Source of the DNA: Cytophagaceae bacterium
GTDB lineage: Bacteria > Bacteroidota > Bacteroidia > Cytophagales > Cytophagaceae
Assembly: GCA_025455005.1 (NCBI GenBank)
Contig: JALONH010000016.1
Span: forward strand, 1 to 59,522
DNA: 59,522 bases
Direction: 5' to 3'
Made by a program: the position numbers and the translations under genes. Below, piece by piece: positions 35,516 to 45,103 of the stretch. The notes beneath the pieces were generated by a model that worked only from the letters and a program-made list of their open reading frames with translations, was not told where the DNA came from and did no database searches. Position 1 is the first letter of the stretch; each line of letters opens with the position of its first letter.

Positions 35516-35615
35516 GTAAGAAAAGTAATAATTTTCAAACAAATGTATCGTTTTTAGACAAGATTAGTATAATTTAGTATGAGTTTAGTCAAAACGAACC
35601 GACATCTCCTAGTCT

Positions 35616-36893
35616 ATGCCTATAAAAGCGCGTCTTATAATCCCATTCCTAGTTTTATTTTTCTCCTACCAGACTGTTTTACAGGCAAATCAGGTTATAG
35701 TTCCAATGGATGATACTCAAACCAACCATTTAAAATCTTACGGGTTAGCTTATTGGATTTTGACCAAACAAGTACCGGTCGATTGGTTATTGAATTATAA
35801 AGGTGGCAGTTTTGGCTTTGCCTACCAGCCTTCTTTTGTTAGTGAACTGGTGATCCGTGGTATCAAATATGAAATTATAACAGATGCTTCCTACCAATCG
35901 ATTTCAGAACAAATCTCTCGACCTGAAATCAATATGGACTTGGTTAAATTGGAAGTGCCCCCCAAAATTGCTGTATATTCCCCAAAAACCAAGCTTCCAT
36001 GGGACGATGCGGTTACAATGGTATTAACGTATGCAGAAATTCCTTATACCGTCATTTACGATGATGAAATTATTGGTAACGACTTATTAAAATTCGATTG
36101 GCTGCATTTGCATCATGAAGATTTTACCGGTCAATATGGTAAGTTTTACAATAATTACCGCTTTCATCCTTGGTATATAAAACAACAGCAAGAGTATGAG
36201 GCTTCGGCTAAACGTCTAGGATTTGCAAAGGTTTCGCAACTTAAATTAGCCGTCGTTAAAAAGATTAGAGACTTTTGTGCCGGTGGAGGCTTTCTATTTG
36301 CCATGTGTTCTGCTACGGATACGTATGATATAGCCCTAGCAGCAGAAGGTGTAGATATTTGTGAAGCAATGTATGATGGTGATGCGGCCGATCCGAATGC
36401 CAATGCTAAACTCAACTTCTCCCAAACATTCGCTTTTCAACATTTCCGATTACGAATGGACCCTTATGAATACGAGTATTCGAACATTGATAATAATCCA
36501 CAGGATAGACTTGGCCTGAGAGAAGAAAATGATTATTTCACTTTGTTTGACTTTTCTGCAAAATGGGATCCTATACCTACTATGCTGACCCAAAATCATA
36601 CAAAGGTGATTAAAGGATTTATGGGACAAACTACCGGCTTTAAAAAATCACTCATTAAACCGGATGTATTAGTTATGGGAGAAACATCGGATATAAATGA
36701 AGCTCGGTATATACATGGAACGTATGGCAAAGGAACATGGACCTTTTATGGAGGGCACGATCCGGAAGACTATATGCATTTGGTTGAAGAAGAACCGACA
36801 GACCTAAATCTTCACCCCAATTCCCCCGGATTTCGATTAATCTTAAACAACATATTATTTCCGGCAGCAAAAAAGAAAAAACAAAAAACTTAA
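35616..36893 (+). CDS. Exported 'asparagine synthetase B-like' protein with a GATase-like fold
   Basis: 425 residues with a signal peptide (about 1-24, ending LQA). It belongs to a conserved Bacteroidota group often labelled asparagine synthetase B, but I see no synthetase (PPi-loop) motif. The segment 'FCAGGGFLFAMCSATDTYDIALAAEGV' looks like the nucleophile-elbow Cys of class I glutamine-amidotransferase / flavodoxin-like folds. 'GTWTFYGGHDPEDY' recalls the later catalytic-His region. An exported GATase-like hydrolase or binding protein is the best reading. It stands alone, convergent to miaE. Confidence 0.7.
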   Translation: MPIKARLIIPFLVLFFSYQTVLQANQVIVPMDDTQTNHLKSYGLAYWILTKQVPVDWLLNYKGGSFGFAYQPSFVSELVIRGIKYEIITDASYQSISEQISRPEINMDLVKLEVPPKIAVYSPKTKLPWDDAVTMVLTYAEIPYTVIYDDEIIGNDLLKFDWLHLHHEDFTGQYGKFYNNYRFHPWYIKQQQEYEASAKRLGFAKVSQLKLAVVKKIRDFCAGGGFLFAMCSATDTYDIALAAEGVDICEAMYDGDAADPNANAKLNFSQTFAFQHFRLRMDPYEYEYSNIDNNPQDRLGLREENDYFTLFDFSAKWDPIPTMLTQNHTKVIKGFMGQTTGFKKSLIKPDVLVMGETSDINEARYIHGTYGKGTWTFYGGHDPEDYMHLVEEEPTDLNLHPNSPGFRLILNNILFPAAKKKKQKT

Positions 36894-36903
36894 TATTCAA
36901 TCC

Positions 36904-37485
36904 TTAGTGCATGCGTTTTCTTTCAGGTCGCATACTTTCAATTATTAACGCTTCCGCTGCTAAAAATTCATCTAATCTATATTTTACTTTTGTTTCATCG
37001 ATATAGTTTTTAGCTATATCAATAAAAGTCATATAATGACCAGCTTCTGATTTCATTAATTCATGATAAAAAAGTTTTAAATCTGAATCCTCTATTTCTT
37101 CTGATAATATTCTAAATCGCTCACAACTCCTCGCTTCTATTAATGCATTAACTAAAAGCGAATCCAATAGTCGTTGTTCCGGAGACCCTCCTTTTGTTAT
37201 TAATGCCTGCAAAGCAATGACGTATTCATCTTTTCGTTGTGGCCCTAAACTATACCCTCTTGTATTCAATTCTTTTAATACCATCCTAAAATGACTCCAT
37301 TCTTCACTTACAATTGGTGTTAATGTGTCAACTAAATATTTTTTATCCGAATGGAGTACTATCAGAGAAATACAACTGGAAGCAGCTTTTTGCTCACAAT
37401 AAGCATGATCAACCAATATATCAACAATATTTTTAGTAGCAATATCAACCCATCTGGGGTCTGTAGGTAATTTCAATCCTAGCAT
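36904..37485 (-). CDS. miaE: tRNA-(ms2io6A37) hydroxylase
   Basis: 193 residues of the ferritin-like diiron MiaE family. Candidate iron ligands fall at E31 (AYCEQKA), E62/H65 (EEWSHF), E117 (IEARSCERF) and E147/H150 (KSEAGHY), the expected four-helix pattern. It hydroxylates the isopentenyl group of ms2i6A37 in tRNA, using O2. This fits with miaB, which makes ms2i6A, at 46815 in the same window. It precedes nothing on its strand: the convergent gene ends 10 bases away. Confidence 0.93.
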   Translation of the reverse strand: MLGLKLPTDPRWVDIATKNIVDILVDHAYCEQKAASSCISLIVLHSDKKYLVDTLTPIVSEEWSHFRMVLKELNTRGYSLGPQRKDEYVIALQALITKGGSPEQRLLDSLLVNALIEARSCERFRILSEEIEDSDLKLFYHELMKSEAGHYMTFIDIAKNYIDETKVKYRLDEFLAAEALIIESMRPERKRMH

Positions 37486-37497
37486 ACTGGTTTCGTG

Positions 37498-39369
37498 TTA
37501 ATCAAAGAATTTCCAACTAATTCCAAAATCAAAAGAGCGAGGCAATCCACTGTAATAAGGACTAGACATGTATCCGCCATCCAATACACCTTGAAGTGCA
37601 TTTGACAATTTTACAAATACCCGCGTTTTGCGGATTTGTATATTCATAAATACATCTGTATACCATAAAACAGGTAATGGATTACTGATACTTTGGGATC
37701 CGGTATAGTATTGCTGGAATACCGGGTTATAGGTGTAAGCAGTAAAAGCACTTCGTTGCCAAACATCAACACCAAATTGGACTAAAGTAGCTTTTTTAAA
37801 CAACCAAGATTCCCAGTAAAATTGTGTAGCATTTGTCCAAGAAGGAACTCTTAGAATTGTTTTTTCAGAACTATGTTGATAGGTGGTACTATGATGTACA
37901 TGGATTTTCTTTATGAACGTAAAATGAACCTCTATACCTGTTTTCCAATGTTCTATTTTTTGTTGTGCTTGAGTGGCAAGACCGTTGGAACCATAATAAA
38001 TAAAATAATTGTATTGAGCATAGGATACAAATGGTTTTACTTGTATCCAATTTAATTTACAATCGCCGCCAAGTTGCACCTGAGAAAGCACCGGATTCTC
38101 CAATTCATTTGTCCATTCTACCAAACCACTGGATGCTCTACTCATAAGTGATGTAGGACGTTGTGACGCGTGCATTCCACTAATATACCAACCTTTGCCT
38201 TGAGCTTTTAAAGCGGCTTTAAACATCCCTTCATTACCAATATCCATTTGAGCACCTACAATGAAGGAATCTTTTACTGTATAAGATAACTGAGAACCGA
38301 CATAGGTCTCTACAAACGATTTAGAATAGGTAGTCGAATCAAAAATTTGGGTTTTCCGATCTAACCATCGATTTCGTCCATACAATGCGTAAAAAAAACG
38401 ATTCGTAGATCCTTTTACCCCTCCTTTGATTTCTGACGTATAAAAATCTGTTCTATCCGAGATGAGATTCTGTGTTGACGGAATACTCCATTGAAAGGTA
38501 GTATCATAGAAAATCGAATTTGTCGATATGTTTAAATCATCGAAACGATTGGTTTGTCGAGTATGATCAAGGGATAAAAAAAGTTGGACTGCTTCTTTTC
38601 CTATAAGTGCTTGTTGTGCATACAATCGATATTGATAACGGCGATCCAATGTTCGCACTTTGCTCAACCATACACGTTCTAAATATTGATCATATAAATC
38701 GTCTAATACATCACCGGAGTCCGGCTTTATACCACCGGTTTCATTCAAAGTATAATAAAAATGATTAAACGATCCTAATACCATACGACGTGTATCTTTG
38801 GATAGGTGACTGAATTGAACCGCAGCAGTCCAATATTCAGCTAAACGATCGTTTCGATTTACTCTGCCAATAATCTTTTTAGATACAACACGACGCAAAT
38901 CAAAGCCTATATTCCATTGAGGATTAATATTTCGAGCAAAATTAACCTCCATCGATTGCTGTCCACGACTTCCTTGATAATATTGAATTTCGGTATACGG
39001 AGATCGAGTGGAATAATACCGCATCTTATCCGCTGAATAAACATATGGATCTAAACTATGGAAACCATTCGTTAGTCCTAAGGTATTCCAATGTTGAGCA
39101 ATAAGAACAGCTATAGGGGTAGCCCAATTTCCTAAATCTTGATAAATCAAACCGTTTTTGAAATTGGATTGATATCGTTGAAAGCTAAACAATGTACTAT
39201 CCAATGATCTTGTGTACGATTGATTCAAAAACATATCCGATTGTGTTGTATAACGAATAGATTGATAACCATACTTCTGACGGGTACTATCATCTTGTAG
39301 CTGAGCCATTAACTCAAGAGATATAAGGAATAGAAAAAAAGTATAACTATATTTTAATCTTAAACTCAT
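37498..39369 (-). CDS. Putative porin (Porin_10/DUF4289-like)
   Basis: 623 residues from ATG 39369; an alternative ATG at 39378 adds three. The 39369 ATG is preferred because it overlaps the lpxK stop as ATGA. There is a signal peptide (about 1-22, ending LMA-Q). A short N-terminal region ends in 'DLGNWATPIAVLIAQ', followed by a long series of Tyr/Trp-rich amphipathic strands finishing 'PRSFDFGISWKFFD', as in the Bacteroidota Porin_10 family. It should be an outer-membrane channel. It is downstream of and coupled to lpxK, which fits an outer-membrane theme. Confidence 0.82.
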   Translation of the reverse strand: MSLRLKYSYTFFLFLISLELMAQLQDDSTRQKYGYQSIRYTTQSDMFLNQSYTRSLDSTLFSFQRYQSNFKNGLIYQDLGNWATPIAVLIAQHWNTLGLTNGFHSLDPYVYSADKMRYYSTRSPYTEIQYYQGSRGQQSMEVNFARNINPQWNIGFDLRRVVSKKIIGRVNRNDRLAEYWTAAVQFSHLSKDTRRMVLGSFNHFYYTLNETGGIKPDSGDVLDDLYDQYLERVWLSKVRTLDRRYQYRLYAQQALIGKEAVQLFLSLDHTRQTNRFDDLNISTNSIFYDTTFQWSIPSTQNLISDRTDFYTSEIKGGVKGSTNRFFYALYGRNRWLDRKTQIFDSTTYSKSFVETYVGSQLSYTVKDSFIVGAQMDIGNEGMFKAALKAQGKGWYISGMHASQRPTSLMSRASSGLVEWTNELENPVLSQVQLGGDCKLNWIQVKPFVSYAQYNYFIYYGSNGLATQAQQKIEHWKTGIEVHFTFIKKIHVHHSTTYQHSSEKTILRVPSWTNATQFYWESWLFKKATLVQFGVDVWQRSAFTAYTYNPVFQQYYTGSQSISNPLPVLWYTDVFMNIQIRKTRVFVKLSNALQGVLDGGYMSSPYYSGLPRSFDFGISWKFFD

Positions 39370-40412
39370 AAACTCCATTTACCTGATTGTTTTAATACCG
39401 AATTCATAAATGAAATAAAGGAAGGTTCATCGTGTATAGAAAGTTCAATTGGTAAAAAGTACCAAGCAGAAGGTCGGCAAGACTTGGGAATAAAGGGTTT
39501 AATTTTATGCCAATCTTTTTCAGTTGTTATCACAATGGCGTCATCGTATTCTTTCAACCAAGTATCTATAGTGGTAAACGTATCGATGGAATACTTGTAA
39601 TGATCAATAAAAGAAAAGTGTTTAATTAAAGGATATTGCTCTCGAATATATTTTTCCAGAGGTTTTGGATTTCCCAAAGCAGAAACTAATAGAACCGGTG
39701 GTTTTTGTTGAACTGGTAAAATCTCCTGCTCGTTAGTAGGTGGCAAGTAGCGGATCGAGGAAAAGAATACGGGGGTTTCCGGATTAACCCAAGGGCGTAT
39801 TTTGGCTATCCACTTATTTTTATCCGGGTGTTCAGGAGATTTTGTAACCACAACAACATCTGCTCTGCGAGCATTAATACGGGCTTCACGTAACATCCCA
39901 CCCGGCAACAACATATCTTTATAAAAAGGATCTTTATATTCGGTAAGTAAAATCATAATATCCGGAGAGATGCTTCTATGTTGAAAAACATCATCCAACA
40001 CTACCGCTTGTAGTTCGGGTTTTGCTAAGGGTAGTTTTTCTAAACCAATTTGACGTTTTTCAGAAACGGCAACCGGTAATGTTCTATTAAATTTTTGATA
40101 CACCATAAAAGGCTCATCGCCGATTTCATTTGGTGATGTATTTTCATTAGCATATACATACCCTTTGGTTTTTCTACCGTACCCTCTACTTAAAAATGCC
40201 GTATCGATTTTCTTTTGTATAAAATAGTGCAATAGATAGATAGAAAAGGGAGTTTTGCCTGTACCTCCAACTTTTAAATTTCCTATTCCTAAAGTAAATA
40301 ATGGGGACGTATACGATTTTTTCCAACCTTGAGAATACAAGAAATTTCTACTGCCGGTTATACACCAATAGAGGATGGAGAAAGGGAACAGTATAATTTT
40401 TCGTAAAAACAA
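39366..40412 (-). CDS. lpxK: Tetraacyldisaccharide 4'-kinase (lipid A synthesis)
   Basis: 348 residues. It phosphorylates the 4' position of the lipid A precursor at the inner membrane. The P-loop 'GNLKVGGTGKTPF' and the 'SRGYGRKTKGYV' and 'LDDVFQHRSI' blocks are typical of LpxK. The start is TTG at 40412: a stop lies three codons upstream in frame, no ATG is available, and the N-terminus 'FLRKIILFPFSILYWCITGSRN' matches the family. It is divergent from nif3 and overlaps the porin gene. Confidence 0.93.
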   Translation of the reverse strand: MFLRKIILFPFSILYWCITGSRNFLYSQGWKKSYTSPLFTLGIGNLKVGGTGKTPFSIYLLHYFIQKKIDTAFLSRGYGRKTKGYVYANENTSPNEIGDEPFMVYQKFNRTLPVAVSEKRQIGLEKLPLAKPELQAVVLDDVFQHRSISPDIMILLTEYKDPFYKDMLLPGGMLREARINARRADVVVVTKSPEHPDKNKWIAKIRPWVNPETPVFFSSIRYLPPTNEQEILPVQQKPPVLLVSALGNPKPLEKYIREQYPLIKHFSFIDHYKYSIDTFTTIDTWLKEYDDAIVITTEKDWHKIKPFIPKSCRPSAWYFLPIELSIHDEPSFISFMNSVLKQSGKWSL

Positions 40413-40474
40413 CTTAACTTAGGTCTTAATTATGCAGCAAATTGCAAAGAGCACTTGAGATTAACAAATAAGAA

Positions 40475-41578
40475 ATGGCACAGGTAAACGAAATCGTACA
40501 ATTTTTAGATACAGAAATACCCAAAGGACTACAAGAAGAGTATGATAATGTAGGACTATTAATAGGTTCCGGACAAGGTGAATGTACAGGTATACTGACG
40601 ACATTAGACATTACCGAAGAAGTGATACAAGAGGCTATCCATAAAGGCTGTAATTTAATCGTAGCGCACCACCCTATTCTATTTAAAGGAATTAAAAAAT
40701 TAAATGGCAATAATTATGTAGAACGAATCATCATTAAAGCTATTCAACATGGACTTCATTTGTATGCATGCCACACTAATCTGGATAATCATGCTAAGGG
40801 AGTAAACTATGCTTGGGCAACTTTGCTTAACCTGTCCAATATTGAAGTCTTGGCACCCAAAACGAACAGCCTCGGAAAACTAATCGCGTATGTTCCGGAA
40901 CCTAATGTAACCGAGGTATTAGAGGCACTTTTTCAAGCCGGAGCCGGCCATATAGGAAACTATGACGCCTGTAGTTTTCAATCCACCGGAACAGGTTCCT
41001 TTCGACCTTTAGAGGGTAGCGAACCCACTGTAGGATCTATAGGAAATCGGAGCTTTGTACAGGAGTCTAAAGTGGAAGTGGTATATCCCTTATCAATAGA
41101 ACGAAACGTAATTAAAGCCCTTTTAAAAGCACATCCTTATGAGGAAGTTGCTTATGACACTATAACCCTTAGAAATGCATGGTCCACGACCGGAAGCGGG
41201 TGTATCGGGACACTTAAAGAACCAATGGAAGTACCTATTTTTTTAAGTTGGTTGTGTGAACAAATGGGCATACAACAATTAAAATATACTACACAGTATC
41301 AAGGTACAATAGAAAGAATTGCACTGTGCGGTGGATCCGGTAGTTTTCTTTTAAAAAACATAGAAACATCAGGTGCTCAAGCATTTATAACATCCGATAT
41401 TAAATACCACGATTTTTTTGAAGCTGAAAATAAATTTTTAGTAGTGGATTTAGGTCACTATGAATCAGAAATTCATACAAAAGCCTTAATAAAAGATATT
41501 TTAACCAAAAAATTTACTAATATTGCGGTCTATTTGTCCGAAAAAATTACAAACCCAGTCGGTTATTTTACCTTATAA
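40475..41578 (+). CDS. Nif3-like dinuclear metal-centre protein
   Basis: 367 residues, the long form with a central CutA/YqfO-like insertion. Metal ligands are visible in 'IVAHHPILFKG' (H65, H66), 'YACHTNLDN' and the C-terminal 'DLGHYESE'. The family is annotated as GTP cyclohydrolase 1 type 2 or as being of unknown function; I make no substrate claim. It starts the five-gene operon ending at 46632 and abuts the zinc-ribbon gene with no spacer. Confidence 0.92.
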   Translation: MAQVNEIVQFLDTEIPKGLQEEYDNVGLLIGSGQGECTGILTTLDITEEVIQEAIHKGCNLIVAHHPILFKGIKKLNGNNYVERIIIKAIQHGLHLYACHTNLDNHAKGVNYAWATLLNLSNIEVLAPKTNSLGKLIAYVPEPNVTEVLEALFQAGAGHIGNYDACSFQSTGTGSFRPLEGSEPTVGSIGNRSFVQESKVEVVYPLSIERNVIKALLKAHPYEEVAYDTITLRNAWSTTGSGCIGTLKEPMEVPIFLSWLCEQMGIQQLKYTTQYQGTIERIALCGGSGSFLLKNIETSGAQAFITSDIKYHDFFEAENKFLVVDLGHYESEIHTKALIKDILTKKFTNIAVYLSEKITNPVGYFTL

Positions 41579-42328
41579 ATGGAACATCTAACAATTGCAC
41601 AAAAATTAGAAGCCTTAGTAAAGCTTCAATCCATCGATTCTCAATTAAGTGAAATCATCACAGTAAGAGGTGACTTACCGGAAGAGGTAAGAGATTTAGA
41701 AGATGAGTTAGCCGGATATCAAACACGTCTTACCAAATACCAAGGCGACATAACAACAATGGAAGAATCCATTAAAAGCTATAAAAATGCTATAAAGGAT
41801 TCTGAAAAGCTCATAAAAAAATACGAAGAGCAACAAAAAAATGTACGTAACAACCGGGAGTTTGATGCTATCAGTAAAGAGGTAGAATTACAACAATTAG
41901 AAATCCAGATTTCGGAAAAAAAGATTAAGGAACAACAGTTCCAAATCGAACAAAAGAAAGAAGATATTAAGAAAACGGAGAACAATTTAAGCGAACGTTC
42001 TAAAGATCTAAAGAATAAAAAAGACGAATTAGAAGTTATTATATCGGAGAGCCAAGAAGAAGAAACAAAACTTCTAAAGGAAAGAGAAAAAGCGTCTAAA
42101 AATATTGAAGAACGTCTTTACCTGTCTTATGATAAACTTCGTAAAAATTACCGTAACGGTTTAGCAGTAGTATCCGTTCGTAGAGATGCCTGCGGCGGCT
42201 GCTTCAATACAGTTCCTCCACAACGCCAAGGTGAAATTCGTGAAAAGAAAAAAATTATCGTTTGCGAACATTGCGGAAGAATTTTAGCAAATGTTGAAAC
42301 GTATATTTTAGAAACTTCAAAAAAATAA
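41579..42328 (+). CDS. Coiled-coil C4 zinc-ribbon protein
   Basis: 249 residues. Positions ~30-190 form a long charged coiled coil (Lys/Glu/Gln heptads). The C-terminus is a C4 zinc ribbon with C205, C208, C229 and C232 ('ACGGCFNTVPPQRQ' ... 'VCEHCGRIL'). The combination matches the zf-RING_7 family that commonly sits next to nif3, as here. DNA or RNA binding is plausible but not shown. The ATG directly follows the nif3 stop. Confidence 0.88.
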   Translation: MEHLTIAQKLEALVKLQSIDSQLSEIITVRGDLPEEVRDLEDELAGYQTRLTKYQGDITTMEESIKSYKNAIKDSEKLIKKYEEQQKNVRNNREFDAISKEVELQQLEIQISEKKIKEQQFQIEQKKEDIKKTENNLSERSKDLKNKKDELEVIISESQEEETKLLKEREKASKNIEERLYLSYDKLRKNYRNGLAVVSVRRDACGGCFNTVPPQRQGEIREKKKIIVCEHCGRILANVETYILETSKK

Positions 42329-42338
42329 CACGTATCGA

Positions 42339-43838
42339 TTGATCCGTTTGTTTCACATAATAATTAGGAGGGTGCTTATTTATATGCACCCTCTTTTATT
42401 TTGTTTCGGAATCACTTTTTCCGTACAAGCGCAGTATTATTTTTCACCAGAACTACAAACAGCTTATTATACCATCATCAAATTAAAAACGAATGAAGGG
42501 CTTTCGATTCTTCACCCCTTCACTAGTGAAAAAGAAAAAAATGGTATTGCCCTATATTTACAATCGCTTGCCACCACTACAGAAATTTTTGTTTCGGAAG
42601 ACCCTGCCGTATACCTTCAAAAAAAACAATTCCGTAACTATTATATTAAAGCAATAGAAGATTTACCTAAAAACAACCCCTATTATCGATATTGTTTAGC
42701 AGAAGTTTATCTTCAATGGGCATTAGTACAAATTAAAGGTAAAGACGAAATGAATGCTGCCTTGGATGCTAAAAAAGCACTTCAATTACTCAACGAAAAC
42801 CTCACACTTTACCCCGCATTTATTCCAACCAAAAAATCATTAGGACTACTTAATATTTTAATAGGTTCAATACCTACACAATACAACTGGATTACAACCA
42901 CCTTAGGATTTAAAGGAAATATTACTATTGGAAAAAAATATTTACAAGAAGTTATTCAAGCTAAAATTATATTTAGTCAGGAAGCTCAACTATATTATGC
43001 CCTGACCCAACAATATGTTTTACAAGAAACAGCCGACCTACTTCCATTACAAAACTATGTTCAATCTAGACCGGATAATTTACTCTGGAATTATGTATTG
43101 AGTAGCTTATTATTAAAACAAGGTAAAGCTGCCGAAGCATTAGCAATAATTGAAAAACACCCTACCGGAATAGAATATACATCCTTTCCTTTTATCCAAT
43201 ACACTCATGGAGAAGCATTACTCATCACGGGTTCCTATGCAGTATCTAGAGTTTATTTCCTTCAGTTTATTCAGGAAAACAGAGGAAAAAATTTAATAAA
43301 AGATGCTTATTATAAACTTTTTCTTTCCTTTTGGTTAATGGATCAAGACGCGATAGCATTAACCTATTGGAATAAAGTAGATGAAGTAGGACAATTGGTT
43401 TATGAAGCCGATAAATATGCCCAAAAACAAATATTGAGTAATGAACTCCCTAATAAAATTTTGACTAAAATACGTTTATACACAGATGGTGGTTTGTTTC
43501 AAGAAGCAACCGAATTATTTAAAACTACGGGTATTCAACAAATGACTACCTACAAAGATAAACTAGAATATTATTATCGTTCGGCAAGACTCTATCATAA
43601 AATGGGACAACTGAACACCTCTGTTGATTACTACAAAAAAGTAATCCAACTTTCTAAAAACAACACCTATTATTTTGCTCCTAATTCTGCTCTACAACTT
43701 GGATACATATACGCACAATTAAAAAATACTCCGGTAGCAAAACATTATTTCCAACTCGCTATTAACTTTAAAAACCACGAATACGAAAATAGTATTGAAC
43801 AAAAAGCAAAAGCCGGATTAGCCGGGCTACCTAAATGA
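42339..43838 (+). CDS. Exported TPR-like protein
   Basis: 499 residues with TTG at 42339 as start. The alternative ATG at 42384 removes the basic n-region (RLFHIIIRRV) and would give a poor signal peptide. TTG is 10 bases after the previous stop, consistent with the tight operon. The signal sequence ends near 'FSVQAQ'. The mature part is helical with TPR-like pairs ('YHKMGQLNTSVDYYKKVIQ', 'LGYIYAQLKNTPVAKHYFQLAI'). A terminator-like hairpin (42368-42397) lies inside the signal-peptide codons. Function unknown. Confidence 0.7.
   Translation: MIRLFHIIIRRVLIYMHPLLFCFGITFSVQAQYYFSPELQTAYYTIIKLKTNEGLSILHPFTSEKEKNGIALYLQSLATTTEIFVSEDPAVYLQKKQFRNYYIKAIEDLPKNNPYYRYCLAEVYLQWALVQIKGKDEMNAALDAKKALQLLNENLTLYPAFIPTKKSLGLLNILIGSIPTQYNWITTTLGFKGNITIGKKYLQEVIQAKIIFSQEAQLYYALTQQYVLQETADLLPLQNYVQSRPDNLLWNYVLSSLLLKQGKAAEALAIIEKHPTGIEYTSFPFIQYTHGEALLITGSYAVSRVYFLQFIQENRGKNLIKDAYYKLFLSFWLMDQDAIALTYWNKVDEVGQLVYEADKYAQKQILSNELPNKILTKIRLYTDGGLFQEATELFKTTGIQQMTTYKDKLEYYYRSARLYHKMGQLNTSVDYYKKVIQLSKNNTYYFAPNSALQLGYIYAQLKNTPVAKHYFQLAINFKNHEYENSIEQKAKAGLAGLPK
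42368..42397 (+). terminator. Terminator-like hairpin inside the start region of the 42339 gene
   Basis: Perfect eight-base stem GAGGGTGC/GCACCCTC with a ten-base AT loop, followed by TTTTATTTTG. It lies 40 bases after the zinc-ribbon stop and overlaps the first codons of the next gene. It may be an operon-internal terminator or attenuator. Confidence 0.6.
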
Positions 43839-45103
43839 CCTTTAACTATCCTACAGAAAGATCATTTTTCATAGAGTATTGCCTACAACAGGCATTACAA
43901 GAATCACCCTATGTAGCATATTTTACCGACACCCAATATTCATCGTATCCGAACGGTGGATTTGATCATGTATTAGCATGGGGTAATGTAGAAGGTGTTG
44001 ATTCTAATTCCGAATCGGTAGATATACTTTCCTCTTTTTGGTTAAAAAATAGGTTTACATGCGGACACATCGGATATACTACCTATCAATATTGGAATCC
44101 TAATGTTCCGAATAAAAATAAAACACCAATAGATTTTCCTACTTTTTTTTGGTGGGAACCTGAAGTCGTATTACGTTTTAATGAAACGAATATCGAAGTG
44201 GTGCAAGGTCACTGGAATCCAGAACATACGAGATTATTTAAAAAGGAAACTACAACAGCAGTTAGTCAAATCATAGTAGAGCCTACTTGTTGCATACAAC
44301 CTGAAGTATATTTTCGATCAATTGAAAAGATTCAAGAATGGTTAAAAAGGGGCGATATATATGAAATAAATTATTGTTTACCTTTTTATGGAAAAGCAAA
44401 GTTAAATCCTTATGCCACTTATAAATTATTAGAACAAAAAACGCCGATGCCCTTTTCCGGATTGATGCGTTGGAATGATAACTATATTTTCTCTTTTTCA
44501 CCGGAAAGGTATCTTAAACAAGAACAAGATACCCTATGGTCTCAACCCATTAAAGGAACTGCGAAACGATCAATCCATCCGACAGAGGATAACCTATTGC
44601 GGACACAACTTCAACAATCTGAAAAAGAAAGGGCCGAAAACAGTATGATTGTAGATTTAGTCCGTCATGATCTATCCCAAAAAGCTATTCCCGGTAGTGT
44701 CCGTGTAAAGGAATGGTGCGGTGTTTATTCCTTTCCTACTGTTCACCAATTAATTTCAACTATTGAAGCTAAAATAGATGTACATACAACTACTTCATGG
44801 GATATGGTTCAAACTACGTTTCCAATGGGAAGTATGACTGGTGCTCCTAAACACAATGCGTTACAATTTATAGAATCGATAGAAGCGTGTGCTAGAGGCC
44901 CATTTTCTGGAACTATAGGATATAAATACCATCCCTATCATATGGATTTAAATGTTTTAATTCGGTCTTTATTTTACTCAGCACTATCACACGATGTATA
45001 TTGGGAAGCCGGCAGCGCTATCACTATATATGCTGATACTGAAGCAGAATATAGAGAATGTTTATTAAAAGCAGAAGTGATACAATCCCTTTTTAAAAAA
45101 TGA
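43835..45103 (+). CDS. pabB: Chorismate-binding enzyme, PabB-like (aminodeoxychorismate synthase component I)
   Basis: 422 residues. The chorismate-binding core is complete: 'GDIYEINYCLPF', 'FSFSPERYL', PIKGTAKR (238-245), 'ENSMIVDLVRHDL' (268-280), GSMTGAPK (332-339) and 'GPFSGTIGY' (355-363). The PIKGT lysine (K240) is the residue typical of PabB rather than TrpE, so p-aminobenzoate synthesis for folate is favoured. No pabA or pabC is in the window. It overlaps its neighbours by four bases on each side. Confidence 0.88.
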   Translation: MTFNYPTERSFFIEYCLQQALQESPYVAYFTDTQYSSYPNGGFDHVLAWGNVEGVDSNSESVDILSSFWLKNRFTCGHIGYTTYQYWNPNVPNKNKTPIDFPTFFWWEPEVVLRFNETNIEVVQGHWNPEHTRLFKKETTTAVSQIIVEPTCCIQPEVYFRSIEKIQEWLKRGDIYEINYCLPFYGKAKLNPYATYKLLEQKTPMPFSGLMRWNDNYIFSFSPERYLKQEQDTLWSQPIKGTAKRSIHPTEDNLLRTQLQQSEKERAENSMIVDLVRHDLSQKAIPGSVRVKEWCGVYSFPTVHQLISTIEAKIDVHTTTSWDMVQTTFPMGSMTGAPKHNALQFIESIEACARGPFSGTIGYKYHPYHMDLNVLIRSLFYSALSHDVYWEAGSAITIYADTEAEYRECLLKAEVIQSLFKK

